Of a DNA stretch of 64,000 nt, positions 18,498 to 28,583 are shown piece after piece; position 1 is the stretch's first letter, and each line of letters opens with the position of its first letter. The notes beneath the pieces are model-generated. The model was given only the letters and a program-made list of their open reading frames with translations, had not been told where the DNA came from and made no database searches. A program made the translations under genes and the position numbers. This stretch comes from Sabulibacter ruber. Its GTDB lineage: Bacteria; Bacteroidota; Bacteroidia; Cytophagales; Hymenobacteraceae. The stretch spans positions 247,390-311,389 of the forward strand of contig NZ_JAFFID010000004.1 of assembly GCF_017355955.1 (NCBI RefSeq), written 5' to 3'.

Positions 18498-19648
18498 TGC
18501 ACCCTTTGCGGCTCTATGCCATGTAGTGAAAAATACAGTCTCATCATTTCAGACAAGGCAAAGCGCTTGCTGTTCTCAAACCCTTGTTGGATCAAGTTGT
18601 CCCGAACGGATTTATCCTGTAGAGAAAGGAAAGCGCGGGCGAACTCTTCTGGTTTGTTGGGGTCGGCGTAGAGGGCTGCTCCTCCGCTCACTTCGGGCAT
18701 GGGCTCTATGTTGCTGGAGATTACCGGGGTGCCGCAGGCTTGCGCTTCAATGAGAGGCCAGCCAAAGCCTTCTGAAAAGGAGGGGAAAACGAACGCTTCA
18801 CACGCATTGTACAATGCCCTCAGGGTGGCATGGTTTGGCTTTACAACCGAGAAAATCCTGTTCTCCAGGCCCAAGCTTCTGGCATGCGCCAGCATGTCTT
18901 CATCAGCGGGTTCACCGGCGTAGCAGATATTCCCGGTCCAGTTACTGCCCAGTGCATGCACCATGTCAATGAGTAGTTTGCGGTTTTTTCTGGCTAGTCC
19001 TGAGCCAACATGCAAAAGGAATGGAGTCATGAGGTCAATATCTGCCTGGCGTAACAAAGACCTTTTCTCTTCTGTAGGGACAGGCCTGAAATCGGCGTTG
19101 AAGGCATTGTAAATGACTCTCCAATCTTTTGGTGGATGTTGAGAGGCTGGGGTAAGCTCGGTCAGTTGTTTGAAGGTGAATTGCGAAACGGAGGCTAAAA
19201 ACCGGGCCCTGCTTAGATGGTGTAGAATCCATTTTTGCAGAATTCTGCCCATGCCAGAGGCCGGGGCATACGCGTCTGAGTACCCTAACCCTCCTCTAAT
19301 GGCTAAAACATCGTGTACAGTTATGGCAGTTTTGTCGGCCGGAAGGTATTTGAAATAGGGCGCGTTGGAATGGTCACAGATATGGAAGCGCGTACTGGCA
19401 TCCAGGTTGGTTCTGGCTGCCAGGCGCACGCGTAATACCAGAGGAAAGAGAAGCCATTTATCTATGTAGCCCAGCCACTTCCCAATTCCAGAGGTAGTGG
19501 ATTTGGAGTAGGTGCCAAATAAAACAATTGGGCGCCAGATGGCTGCTTCAATACTGAACTTTTGAAACCCTACTGCCAGCATCTGGGCAAACCGCTCCAT
19601 GCTTTCCTGCCTGTCTGGGGAGTAGTTTCCAATTAAGATGATGCGCAT
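18494..19648 (-). CDS. Family 4 glycosyltransferase
   Basis: A 384-residue GT4 enzyme beginning MRIILIGNYSPDRQESMERF. The donor-binding half shows LLHVGSGLARKNRKLLIDM and a clear EX7E motif in SEGFGWPLIEAQACGTPVIS. The mannosyltransferase-like layout (AITVHDVLAIR in the N-terminal half) suggests a hexose donor, but this is not certain. Its stop overlaps the start of the following acyltransferase gene by four bases. Confidence 0.92.
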   Translation of the reverse strand: MRIILIGNYSPDRQESMERFAQMLAVGFQKFSIEAAIWRPIVLFGTYSKSTTSGIGKWLGYIDKWLLFPLVLRVRLAARTNLDASTRFHICDHSNAPYFKYLPADKTAITVHDVLAIRGGLGYSDAYAPASGMGRILQKWILHHLSRARFLASVSQFTFKQLTELTPASQHPPKDWRVIYNAFNADFRPVPTEEKRSLLRQADIDLMTPFLLHVGSGLARKNRKLLIDMVHALGSNWTGNICYAGEPADEDMLAHARSLGLENRIFSVVKPNHATLRALYNACEAFVFPSFSEGFGWPLIEAQACGTPVISSNIEPMPEVSGGAALYADPNKPEEFARAFLSLQDKSVRDNLIQQGFENSKRFALSEMMRLYFSLHGIEPQRVQ

Positions 19649-19757
19649 TGCTAAAACTGTTTAAGCTGCTATTGCATTTCATGGGCATTCTAACGTGCAT
19701 TCTGGAGGCCCTTTCTGTTAGTGACCGTTGCAGGAACACTATTCCAGGAAGTGGCAG

Positions 19758-21074
19758 CTAGTCCTTGTCTGGCGCCCGCAAAGAAGCAATAATGATCCCT
19801 GCAACTAAGGTGCAGAACCCAAGTGAAGTTGGCTGAGCCCATTGCCCTTGCGGCAAAATCAACAGACCAAAACTTAAAAGTAACCAGGGCAATAAGTCGC
19901 CTTGGGTTAGCTTATGGTAACACGCCAAGGCTACTTTCATACAGAGCCCCAGGCGCAAGAAGATGACCGTTATACCCATGAAAGCCCCCAATTCACCTAT
20001 CAGCCTGCCCCATTCTCCTTCCGAGATCAGGAACGCAAAACCTTCTGTGAGCAGCTTACTGCCAACATTAGTCCCCATTCCTATTCCATGGCCAAAGAAC
20101 GGCAGCTCAGAGGATGTATTCAGAGCCCCGACCATGCCTCCCAGGTATCTGTCAATCAAAACTCCTTCCAGGCCGCCTTCTACTTTGTTGGCGCTGTCAA
20201 AGCGAGCTGTGAAAACCTCAGTGGCCGTTTGAAACAGAGCAGTTTGGCTGAGACTTGCCATGAGCGCCGTTATGCCAAAACAGGCTATGATCAACTGGGT
20301 TAGGTACTTGGGTTTTCGGGAGATAGCAATGATGGTAAAGAGAAGAGAGACAACTACCTGAAAGAACAATGACCGGCTTATAGAGAGCGGGATGGCGAGC
20401 AATAGGCCCATGGTGGCACCTATTAGGATGATTCGGTTTATGTTGGAGGGATTGGTCCAGAAGTAGAAAATATAACTTGCCACCAACCCAAAGAACAACG
20501 TGGTGCCATTGGTGAAGGAGAAGGTTCCTGGCGGGCGGAAATACCCCATTGCCCCGCTAAACCCAGCGCCTTCCATATCGCCCCCAATTCCACGGTTTAC
20601 CCAGGCAGACTGAGGACTATAGAATTGAAGCGCTATCAGCACGGCCATAGGAATCGCTATCCATAGGAGAAACTCGCCTAGTTTCTCTACATCCTCGCGG
20701 TTGAATATGCGCCCAATCACAAAAATCAGTGGAAAATGGCAGAGGAATATCCTGGCCCCATAGAGGGCTACCAGTATATTGCCATGCCCCAGTAAACTGG
20801 CCGTAAAGATGCCCACCACTCCAATGGTTGTCATGCCGGCTAAATAGAGATTGGCGGGAAGCAGGCCTCGTTGCCAGGTTGAAATGACCAGCCAAAGAGC
20901 CAACGGATCCCGGATGACCAGTAAAGGGGTGGCCAGGCTTGGGAAAACCCATTTTCTTAAGGCTCCCTCAAATATCAGCAAAAGCAAATAGGCCCAAATG
21001 CCATATCTAAGCATTTGGTTTTCATCCGTAACCGCGTATACAGGTTGTCTTACCTTGCTGTTGGACGTTATCAT
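19758..21074 (-). CDS. O-antigen polymerase/ligase-like membrane protein (candidate Wzy)
   Basis: This 438-residue integral membrane protein has roughly ten to twelve hydrophobic segments. It has a large polar loop around residues 265-345 that contains FFGHGIGMGTNVG. This is the usual layout of the Wzy_C/O-antigen ligase superfamily. It is the only such protein in the cluster, so it is the best candidate for the polymerase that joins repeat units on the periplasmic side. Polymerases diverge strongly, so the call rests on topology and context. The gene is within the minus-strand run, between two GT4 genes. Confidence 0.75.
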   Translation of the reverse strand: MITSNSKVRQPVYAVTDENQMLRYGIWAYLLLLIFEGALRKWVFPSLATPLLVIRDPLALWLVISTWQRGLLPANLYLAGMTTIGVVGIFTASLLGHGNILVALYGARIFLCHFPLIFVIGRIFNREDVEKLGEFLLWIAIPMAVLIALQFYSPQSAWVNRGIGGDMEGAGFSGAMGYFRPPGTFSFTNGTTLFFGLVASYIFYFWTNPSNINRIILIGATMGLLLAIPLSISRSLFFQVVVSLLFTIIAISRKPKYLTQLIIACFGITALMASLSQTALFQTATEVFTARFDSANKVEGGLEGVLIDRYLGGMVGALNTSSELPFFGHGIGMGTNVGSKLLTEGFAFLISEGEWGRLIGELGAFMGITVIFLRLGLCMKVALACYHKLTQGDLLPWLLLSFGLLILPQGQWAQPTSLGFCTLVAGIIIASLRAPDKD

Positions 21075-21239
21075 AAATTACCTTCTTTGCTTTGTTCATG
21101 CTAGCAGGTATAGCATTTAGACTTAGAAATTATTGAATAACTGCGAGTTATAGATGGGGGCTATAGATTTATTGAACTACAATATAAGAATAATAAAGAA
21201 TAAAATCAAAATGATTATATAATTAAGTATTTGTTTTCT

Positions 21240-22484
21240 TTAAATATAGAGGTGATTTGAAATTGAATTCGCTAATTCCTGCCCATAAACATGCCAGGGT
21301 CTCTTGCTGGCGGTATCCATGGCTGCTTGCCCGGCTTTGGAGATGATTTCAGGGTGGTAAAGAAGATTTTCTATAGCTGCCTGCAGGGCAGTTGCTGATC
21401 CGGCTTCAACCAGCCAACCGTTGTGCCCATGCTCAATAAGATCCGGGCCGGCAGTTCTGTCAGTGGTAATCACTGGGGTGCCCTGAGACATAGCTTCTGT
21501 TATCACTAAGCCAAACCCTTCAAAAAGCGAAGGAAAAACCAGGACATCGTGGTCTTGCATCAGTGTAAGGATATCTGCGTTGGGCAAACTGGGTATCCAG
21601 GTATGCTTTTTGAGCTCCTGGTCTAAGACCTGGCAATGGTTGCTCGCCTTACGTCCTACCAGGGTAAGTTCTACGCTGGGGCCAATTGCCTTGACAGCGG
21701 CAAAAAGCTCTGCAATGCCCTTGCGCTGGGAGAGACCTCCCACAAAAAGAACCTTTAACGCTTTTCGCCTGGCCAGAGAGGTGTATTGACGCTGGCCTGC
21801 GACCGGCGGAAAGCCGTAGGGGATTACCTCCACGGGAGCCAGCTTGCCCGGAAACTCTTTAAGGGTACTAGCGGTGAATTGGCTGGCAACATAAATCCTA
21901 TCGGCTAGCTTGAGTTCTTCGTCTTTACGGGCTAGTTTTGCTTCAGAATCCATGAAACCCGTCAGGGTAGAGGCCCATTCTGGTTTATTCAGGCGTTCAT
22001 TTTCAAGGAGCTTTCTCGCAGCCCTCCAGTACCCGATAGGCAGGTCGTACAGACACTGAAGATGCAGCTTCCGGGCTTCCTGAAAACAGAATTGGGCGCC
22101 ATCTTCGTAGGCATATACCGTTTTAACTCCTTTGCTCCGGCCTTTTTTTAGGCTGGAGGCTACATGACGGTCAAAGCTTCTGTAAACTGCATCTATGCAC
22201 AGCAACCCGGTCTCATGTCGGGTTAACTTTGAAAGTCCCGCTTTGGAGACTAAAAGCCGGCCCGCTTCTACCCAAGGCCAGGCTTTGGTGAACGGCATCA
22301 GTTCAGGATCAAAGCGTCTGCGCCTGATTTCTGCAAGTGGCCCAAAGCTGCCCAGGTTGTCAAGCATGCTCCCGGGAAAAGAAGCAATGGAAGTTCTGAA
22401 TTCTGCCAGCAAGCCTGCCTCCTGTAAGCCGCATGCAGCAGCTCTCACGTTTGCATTGCCTGTAGGATGAGATAAGGATACCAC
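21240..22484 (-). CDS. Family 4 glycosyltransferase
   Basis: A 414-residue GT-B transferase. It starts with MVSLSHPTGNANVRAAACGL, and its C-terminal half has LFVGGLSQRKGIAELFAAV and an EX7E motif in EGFGLVITEAMSQGTPVITT followed by GPDLIEHGHNGWLVE. These are standard GT4 donor-site features. A Lys/Arg-rich and acidic middle (about 115-200) is less conserved. It is predicted to add one sugar of the repeat unit. About 30 bases separate it from the upstream GT4 gene. Confidence 0.9.
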   Translation of the reverse strand: MVSLSHPTGNANVRAAACGLQEAGLLAEFRTSIASFPGSMLDNLGSFGPLAEIRRRRFDPELMPFTKAWPWVEAGRLLVSKAGLSKLTRHETGLLCIDAVYRSFDRHVASSLKKGRSKGVKTVYAYEDGAQFCFQEARKLHLQCLYDLPIGYWRAARKLLENERLNKPEWASTLTGFMDSEAKLARKDEELKLADRIYVASQFTASTLKEFPGKLAPVEVIPYGFPPVAGQRQYTSLARRKALKVLFVGGLSQRKGIAELFAAVKAIGPSVELTLVGRKASNHCQVLDQELKKHTWIPSLPNADILTLMQDHDVLVFPSLFEGFGLVITEAMSQGTPVITTDRTAGPDLIEHGHNGWLVEAGSATALQAAIENLLYHPEIISKAGQAAMDTASKRPWHVYGQELANSISNHLYI

Positions 22485-22514
22485 AAGAACAATAGGTTAA
22501 GGGTTGTTTAATGG

Positions 22515-23690
22515 TTAATTGAGGGCTAAGGCGTCGCTCCATCTTTGGACCAAGGCAGCAGCAGAGAACTTTTCAGAATATAGCTGTTCCTGCGTTTCTT
22601 TTGAAATCTTGCCTTGCCGTATATCCTCCGCAAAAGAAGAAACCTGCTGTTTTATCTGTTCATAACTTGAGTCAACAGCAATAACCCGGGTAGAGTAAGG
22701 GTCACAGGCAATATCTGGTATGCCTCCTCTGTCGGTCGCCAGCCAGGGAAGACCGGCACTCATTGCTTCCAGGAGGCAGATGGGCAAACCCTCCGGATGC
22801 ACCGAAAGCAAAAGAAAGGCGTTGATGGACGCTATGGTGGCTGTAAGGCCGGAGATTCCAGTAAAAGTGCCGTGGTAATGAAGTTTAGGGTACTTTTGGA
22901 AAAAGGAGGCCGGATACTGTTGGCCTTCTCCCCAGATGTGAAACTCAACATCCTTCAGATCTCTATCCTCGCTCAGTTTGCAAAGGGTGTCAATTCCTTT
23001 TTCAGGGATCAATCTTCCGTAGTAGCCAAACTTGATTTTATCTGGCACGCCAGCTTCAGTATCCGGGACCGAGATTTTTCTGGAGAAGCAGGGAATGGTA
23101 TCTATGGCCCTGTCCAAGGCCAGAGAGACAGCGTGGGCATTTCGGCCAGAACAGGCAATAATGGTGTCGGCCTTTTTCAGGGTTTTTATGTAATTGCTTC
23201 CCCAGGTGGCCTGGTCTTCTTTGTCACCTGAAGTGTGGTGATGATGCACCCATACTCCTTTAGTTCTGACTAACCCGGCAAATACCCCAATGCTTTCGCC
23301 CTGCCCATTGGTGTAAAGCGCATCATAGCGGCGGAGTTGCAGCTTGATGGCGATGGAAGTAAGCCAAAGGAGCCTTTGGGTAGCCGACTTGTTCTTGCCT
23401 AAATAGAGGCCCCGGCAATACGTTTTATAAGCCGCTTCAACAGCAGGAGATACTTGAGAATTAAGCACTACCAAATCAATCAGGATATTATTGCCGCTCA
23501 TTTGCTTACAGAATTCAAGCAGATGGCTTTCAATTCCGCCCGTTTCCATGAGTTGTGTGGAGTAAACTAATATCTGACGCATTGGTACGCTGAAGTAAAA
23601 GGGTTGGGGTAGTGGCTGCGGTAAAACTGGCGAGGACAACATGTTCATTTGCTGGAGCAGGTCGTTTTCGGCCTTAAATCTTGAAAACAC
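22515..23690 (-). CDS. Family 4 glycosyltransferase
   Basis: A 391-residue GT4 enzyme. The family-like N-terminus RQILVYSTQLMETGGIESHL begins near residue 38. The preceding residues are poorly conserved, so an internal start at MRQILVYST (23582) is likely. The C-terminal half has FGYYGRLIPEKGIDTL and an EX7E motif in HPEGLPICLLEAMSAGLP with TDRGGIPDIA. It probably acts in cytosolic assembly of the repeat unit. Confidence 0.9.
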   Translation of the reverse strand: MFSRFKAENDLLQQMNMLSSPVLPQPLPQPFYFSVPMRQILVYSTQLMETGGIESHLLEFCKQMSGNNILIDLVVLNSQVSPAVEAAYKTYCRGLYLGKNKSATQRLLWLTSIAIKLQLRRYDALYTNGQGESIGVFAGLVRTKGVWVHHHHTSGDKEDQATWGSNYIKTLKKADTIIACSGRNAHAVSLALDRAIDTIPCFSRKISVPDTEAGVPDKIKFGYYGRLIPEKGIDTLCKLSEDRDLKDVEFHIWGEGQQYPASFFQKYPKLHYHGTFTGISGLTATIASINAFLLLSVHPEGLPICLLEAMSAGLPWLATDRGGIPDIACDPYSTRVIAVDSSYEQIKQQVSSFAEDIRQGKISKETQEQLYSEKFSAAALVQRWSDALALN

Positions 23691-23746
23691 AGCGGAAACA
23701 ATCTTGCTGTTTTGGAGAGGTTATATGATGCTTTCTTATGGGAACA

Positions 23747-24904
23747 TCATACAACCGGTTCTTTTGCTTGTTTCAATTGATGATAGCTGGTCTGTTTGTT
23801 TTCGCATTCATATAAAAGCTCAATGAAGTGCCGGGCTGTTTTGCCTACTGTGCTTTGGATTGGCTTTTTCTGGAAGACTTGTGAGGCATCAGAATCGCAG
23901 AAGATAATCTGATCTCTATATTCTGAGTAATAAAGGGGGCTGTTGTCTAGGTTCGGTTTTCTGCCCCGCAGTACTACAGGTAGACCATGTTCCAGCATGG
24001 CAATGGTGGAGCCGCTTTTGCCGTGCATCTCCAAATCTGACTTAGAAATCCCGACCGTTGATCTTTGAAACAAGTCAGAAATCTGCTGCTCAGACAGAAG
24101 ACCTAACTCTTTTACCTTTTCTTCGCCCATCACCTGGGCCGCAATACGGATGGCTTTGTCTTTGAAGGGGCCTCCGTTTCCGAATGATAGGAATTCCAGC
24201 CCCTTGCCTTGTAGTTTGGCAACCTCATGGAGGAACTGCACCTGGGCCTCAAATTCCTCCAACTGGTCTGTATAGCTCCCGAAGTGCACAACTTTGAGGC
24301 TCTCCTGGGTGCCTTTTGGGGCCTCTGCCGGAGCGATGGGAATGTTCCCGAAGATGGGCAAAAGGCTGGAGTTGGTTCTTGAAAGGGCTTGCTGGTAAAT
24401 AGGAATGGAAGTGGTGATACAGTGAGGGGTATTGCTTTTAATCAGTTCTTTGATGAGCAGCTTCTGCAGTGCCCCCAATACTCTCATTTTGAACGTATCC
24501 ACTCCGTTAACCCCAACCCATAGCTCATGGAACATGATGTGGAGTTTGTATTCCTTTTTCAGCCTCTTTATGCCAGAACTCAACCAAACCGGAAGCCCCT
24601 TAGGGTGAAACGAAAAGGGAACGAATTGCAGGCTGATCCAATCTGGTTGAAAGTCTTCAATCCATGGTTCAGCAAAAAGATACCGTTGCTTCACCGGGTA
24701 AAAGGAAGGAATCCTTACCGCAGGTATCCCGGTGCCATCCACTTCCTGGGTTGCCTCAGACACCTCTGTAACATGCGGATCATTCAACGCGACGATACCT
24801 GTTTGATGCCCTTGCCGGATTAGTTCAGCCGCAAGCCTTCCCGTGTAATCTCCCACGCCATCGTGGCCAGGCTCAAAACATCCACACAAGAAAAGGATTT
24901 TCAT
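23747..24904 (-). CDS. Glycosyltransferase family 4-like protein
   Basis: The 385-residue protein starts MKILFLCGCFEPGHDGVGDY, an N-terminal GT4-type glycine loop. The C-terminal half has VVHFGSYTDQLEEFEAQVQF and FQRSTVGISKSDLEMHGKSG. The canonical EX7E is not obvious: its place is taken by a HGKSGSTIAMLEHGLP segment. It is therefore a divergent GT-B protein, and loss of activity cannot be excluded. It is followed by the exostosin-like gene upstream and other GT4 genes downstream. Confidence 0.8.
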   Translation of the reverse strand: MKILFLCGCFEPGHDGVGDYTGRLAAELIRQGHQTGIVALNDPHVTEVSEATQEVDGTGIPAVRIPSFYPVKQRYLFAEPWIEDFQPDWISLQFVPFSFHPKGLPVWLSSGIKRLKKEYKLHIMFHELWVGVNGVDTFKMRVLGALQKLLIKELIKSNTPHCITTSIPIYQQALSRTNSSLLPIFGNIPIAPAEAPKGTQESLKVVHFGSYTDQLEEFEAQVQFLHEVAKLQGKGLEFLSFGNGGPFKDKAIRIAAQVMGEEKVKELGLLSEQQISDLFQRSTVGISKSDLEMHGKSGSTIAMLEHGLPVVLRGRKPNLDNSPLYYSEYRDQIIFCDSDASQVFQKKPIQSTVGKTARHFIELLYECENKQTSYHQLKQAKEPVV

Positions 24905-25068
24905 AAAACGTACGTGGTAATGATAGCTAACCCCAATTCACAGACTTCTCTTCTCTAAAGCAGACCTAGGGTGAAAGTTCATGAAACGACTCTGGTGATT
25001 TCCAGAGGGCAGGAGAGCGATGCCGTGTTACTTGCTGGTTTGATCTTCAAATATTAGCCTGAAAACGC

Positions 25069-26088
25069 CTAGCTCATTTGCACCTCTTGCGTACTGTGCT
25101 GCTTTAGCTGATTTTTGGTAAAGCGTAACAAATTACGGAAGTGGTACGGCCTGAAGAACTGGCTGTACATTCTAAGCCAATAAGTAGAGTTGATTTTGCT
25201 CCGGCTTTGGTGCAACCGCTGACAGGATTCTGCTATATGGTGGAAGCACACTTCTTTTGAAAACCATTTCTCCCATGCCTCCCTGGCTTTCCGGCCCATT
25301 TCCGCTGCCTCAGATTGCCTTGCCTCCAGTATAGAAGGGATCAGGTCTATTTGGCTCTCCGGGATTATGATGGAAAAGCTATTCCAGCTCGGGCCTAAAG
25401 AGGGAATCCATTCGTCAGAGATAATCACTGGAGCAATTCCCATTTCCATGGTTTCATATAGCCTGTATGAGTTGGGGCCAATGCCTCTGGGGCAAAGAAC
25501 AAACTGGCTGTGCAAACTCACTTCTACATATTTACTTTCAAAGGCTCTTTTGTTTTCTGGGTCTAACTCCCAGGAGTTAAGCCCTGTGGTGTCCAATAAG
25601 AATGCTTTTTCATATTTCAGATTCAATATTTTCTTTCTGATAGGGTGCGACTTAGAGGCCCCCGCAAAGGAAAATAGGTACTTCTGTTCAGGTTTATTTT
25701 CAAGGTACTTTACTGCATCATTGTTGCACAGGCGGGCTATGTAAGGCCCGGGCTCCATGGCGATAGGATGGTAGTAGCTCTTCTCAATGGAAGGAAAAAT
25801 GCCCGGAAGCAGAGGAAGCACCTTGTCGCTGTCGTGGTAGAGGTAGCATTTATCCTTAAATTCTTTGTACAGGCTTGATTTTAGTACCTGAAAGAAATAA
25901 GGGTCATGCGGCGGATGGTGCTCCACAAATAGGATGATATCTGCTTTATGCGGGTCATCGCTCACAGAATGCACATTATAAGGATCAGACGCGGCAGATT
26001 CTCTAAGCCATTCCGAAGCGAAGTTATGCTGAGAATCATATGGATATGCTGATGTTATAAATACATTCATTACGTGATGCCTTTTCAA
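25069..26088 (-). CDS. Exostosin-like (GT47-type) glycosyltransferase
   Basis: A 339-residue protein with the exostosin-domain pattern. YLFSFAGASKSHPIRKKIL is followed by SQFVLCPRGIGPNSYRLYET and MGIAPVIISDEWIPSL, the donor-binding half of GT47 enzymes. GT47 members transfer sugars such as glucuronic acid, galactose or xylose, mainly in eukaryotes, and bacterial relatives occur in polysaccharide loci. There is no signal or membrane anchor, so it should work in the cytosol. An ATG six codons downstream (MNVFITSAYPYD, 26070) is the probable start. Confidence 0.82.
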   Translation of the reverse strand: MKRHHVMNVFITSAYPYDSQHNFASEWLRESAASDPYNVHSVSDDPHKADIILFVEHHPPHDPYFFQVLKSSLYKEFKDKCYLYHDSDKVLPLLPGIFPSIEKSYYHPIAMEPGPYIARLCNNDAVKYLENKPEQKYLFSFAGASKSHPIRKKILNLKYEKAFLLDTTGLNSWELDPENKRAFESKYVEVSLHSQFVLCPRGIGPNSYRLYETMEMGIAPVIISDEWIPSLGPSWNSFSIIIPESQIDLIPSILEARQSEAAEMGRKAREAWEKWFSKEVCFHHIAESCQRLHQSRSKINSTYWLRMYSQFFRPYHFRNLLRFTKNQLKQHSTQEVQMS

Positions 26089-26223
26089 ATAAAAATATGT
26101 TCGTCTACTCTGTGGTTCTGCTGAAAACCCATTCAGAACATGTTTTAGGGGATGGTTTTGTCGTCTGAAATAGCTTAGATTTTAAGTAATAGATTCCTTT
26201 TTGTAGTTCTTAGTTAAATAGAT

Positions 26224-27438
26224 CTAAAGTTTAAGGGGATGCTGCAGCTCCTGGGAGACTTCACTGAATAATTGAGAAAAAGAAGCCTCCAGCTCCCTGA
26301 TATCTAATTGTAAGTCTAAATACATAGGGTTTGCCCCAAGGCTGTTTTCCTTTTCTTCGCACAGGTACGTGTAATGCTGCAGATTGCAAACGCTGCTGAT
26401 ATGTTCATAGAGATCACCTAAGCCATCGTTGTAAGACTTGCCTCTAATTTCAATAATGGCGGTTTGTTCCTGGCAGAAAACAATGTTGGCTAATGCCGCC
26501 CCATGGGACGTGAGAACCGCCTCGGCATTGTGAAACAGGTGTGCCTGCTCCTTGATGGTTAACCCTTCTGTGTAAACCGTTTCAAAATCGAAGCGGGCCA
26601 ACAGTTTCAGGAGCTCTGCTTCATTGATGATTTTCCGGTAACTAGCGTTGTTTCTGCTGATGTAAAGGCGCTTGGGGGTACCGCTGGTTTCAAAGTTTTC
26701 GGGTAAGAATAAACTTCTGATCCCTTGGCATATCCACGGCTCTGGCTTGTAAAAAGTGGGCGTGACCAACAGCCTGCGAGCTTTAACATACGGGTACGTT
26801 TTCAGGTCTATTACTCTTTCCCGGTCTATGCCTAATGCCGCCAGAATCTCTTTCTGAAAGTCATGCGCAGAAAGCTCTAGGAGAAAGGCATCTATATGCT
26901 CAGGATCGTATCCGTTCTCCTTGATATACCACAGCTTGGGGGCAATCTGAAACAGGCAGTGAAAGTAGTTGTTGTCGTTGGCCGTAGAGAGTACCAGACA
27001 GACGCTATCCACCTCTTTGATTCTGGGCAGAGTTAATTTATGAAATAATGCGTGTTCAAACTGCCCCACATTCTGGTGGTTAGACGCAATGGCCAACTGG
27101 TACCCTTCCTCGGTTAACACGCTAAAGTGAACCTGGCAATATTTTCCGTTGGGCAAGTCAATGAGAAAGCGTTCACCTTCATAAGTTTTTGGGGCAGGGT
27201 CTTGGGAGGCATTTCTAGTTCCTATGAAATGAGGAGGGCGTATCTGCAGTGTTTTTTGGGGTTGGGTTCTAAAAGAAGCACCGCTACCTTTTCTGCTCCT
27301 AAAGTAATTTTCTGTTTCTGTGACCGGTATTCTTTTGAGCGGAATACCCAAAACCTGATGGCTATAAGGAAGCAGGCGGAGGCAGGAGGCTATGTAGGGC
27401 CTTGCCTTTCTGACAATCTTAACCAATGGCTTTTTCAT
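26224..27438 (-). CDS. Family 61 glycosyltransferase
   Basis: A 404-residue protein with GT61 features in its C-terminal half: RLYISRNNASYRKIINEAEL, TVYTEGLTIKEQAHLFHNAE and SHGAALANIVFCQEQTAIIE. The middle has VLSTANDNNYFHCLFQIAPK, also typical. GT61 includes plant xylosyl- and arabinosyltransferases and EOGT, and bacterial members occur in capsule and lipopolysaccharide loci. Donor unknown. The N-terminal 70 residues are basic and poorly conserved. It lies in the minus-strand run, and a palindrome at 27553-27590 sits just upstream. Confidence 0.85.
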   Translation of the reverse strand: MKKPLVKIVRKARPYIASCLRLLPYSHQVLGIPLKRIPVTETENYFRSRKGSGASFRTQPQKTLQIRPPHFIGTRNASQDPAPKTYEGERFLIDLPNGKYCQVHFSVLTEEGYQLAIASNHQNVGQFEHALFHKLTLPRIKEVDSVCLVLSTANDNNYFHCLFQIAPKLWYIKENGYDPEHIDAFLLELSAHDFQKEILAALGIDRERVIDLKTYPYVKARRLLVTPTFYKPEPWICQGIRSLFLPENFETSGTPKRLYISRNNASYRKIINEAELLKLLARFDFETVYTEGLTIKEQAHLFHNAEAVLTSHGAALANIVFCQEQTAIIEIRGKSYNDGLGDLYEHISSVCNLQHYTYLCEEKENSLGANPMYLDLQLDIRELEASFSQLFSEVSQELQHPLKL

Positions 27439-27552
27439 CTAACAGGTGTTGTTACCCTTTGAAATATGTCATCTATCGTGCCTCTTATACTCAAGCCAGG
27501 GGAGCAATCTTTTATCCCATTGTGGTGAGTAACCGGGATAAATTTGGGTGTA

Positions 27553-27590
27553 CTCTATTAAATATTGCTTCTATTCTATATTTAATAGAG
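27553..27590. terminator. AT-rich 13-base hairpin between two transferase genes
   Basis: CTCTATTAAATAT pairs perfectly with ATATTTAATAGAG around a 12-base loop. It is in the 180-base gap between two minus-strand genes. It could be an internal terminator, attenuator or processing site. There is no clean T-run. Confidence 0.35.
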
Positions 27591-27618
27591 GATGCCCACA
27601 GAAGGAAAACATATCAAT

Positions 27619-28563
27619 TTACCTTCTTTTGTAAAATCTTCCTATGAAAGCTGCAATTTTTAAAGCGAAAAGTCTATTTCTGATGATAGTAGCAGGCTGG
27701 GAAGTGATGGGGCCCTTTGAAGACTTCCAATACTCCCGGTCTACGAGGCGTGGTGGGCAACCCGCCATTGCCTGAACAAGAGGGTTCCATTTCCAGGGTT
27801 TGGGGTTTCCAAGCGCGTGCGGGAGCAAAGGCATGCCAGGTTTGAAAGCCATTGCTTCCTGCCCCACAATGCTGACCGTTCCATCCCAAGCCTCCACGGC
27901 GGCATTTAACGCATCCTGATCGGTGCGGTCAAAGGGTTGGGGCAAAACATCGCTAGCCAACGTGGATCGGTTTAGGCCTCCAATAATGGGAGCCATTGCT
28001 TCCTGTACGCACTTCCAGGTGTTAAGAAAACCCTTGTCCTGATGGGTTAAGCCTATGAATCCTCCGTTGGCATACAGGGTTTCTTTGAAGGTAAGGGAAA
28101 TGCCTTTCTCCTTGAAATACCGTCGCCAGGTCATTCTCCTGGGGTGATGCTCTGAAAGCGGGGAGTTTACATCTTCGCACAAGGCTACGCCGCACTTTAC
28201 CCAATCCTCAAACATGGACCATGGGCGCACCACCACTATGTCGGGGTCAAAGTAGTACAGGGAATCTGCCTCTATTTGCAACTCTTCCCAAAGCCGAAGC
28301 ATGAAATCAGGCTTGTAGTTTGTGAGATGGTAATCGGTCTCAAGTGGCAGGAAATGGATTTTGAGGTCTTGCCTTACTTCAAGGGTTTTGCTTCCCCGCC
28401 ATAAGGATGGACTCTCCGTGGCGCCGGAGGTCCACGCCGGAAGAGGGCCTCGGTATCCCGCGTATATTTCTCCCCTAAAGCCTTGGTAATAAAGTGAATT
28501 AGCTAGTGCAGCCACCCCGTGGTGGTAATGTCCTTCAAAAAGAGTACAGATAGCGGATACCAT
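27619..28563 (-). CDS. Putative nucleotide-sugar transferase with DxD motif
   Basis: The 314-residue protein starts MVSAICTLFEGHYHHGVAAL, a GT-A/GT8-like beginning. It has a metal-binding DxD in LYYFDPDIVVVRPW (about residues 98-111) and ANGGFIGL, which resembles the acceptor-side segment of GT8-like enzymes. It has no membrane segment. Two other DxD proteins of similar length, at 29851 and 32358, are in the same cluster and look distantly related. Donor and linkage are unknown. Confidence 0.75.
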   Translation of the reverse strand: MVSAICTLFEGHYHHGVAALANSLYYQGFRGEIYAGYRGPLPAWTSGATESPSLWRGSKTLEVRQDLKIHFLPLETDYHLTNYKPDFMLRLWEELQIEADSLYYFDPDIVVVRPWSMFEDWVKCGVALCEDVNSPLSEHHPRRMTWRRYFKEKGISLTFKETLYANGGFIGLTHQDKGFLNTWKCVQEAMAPIIGGLNRSTLASDVLPQPFDRTDQDALNAAVEAWDGTVSIVGQEAMAFKPGMPLLPHALGNPKPWKWNPLVQAMAGCPPRLVDREYWKSSKGPITSQPATIIRNRLFALKIAAFIGRFYKRR

Positions 28564-28583
28564 TGAGTCAAAAAGTAGGATAC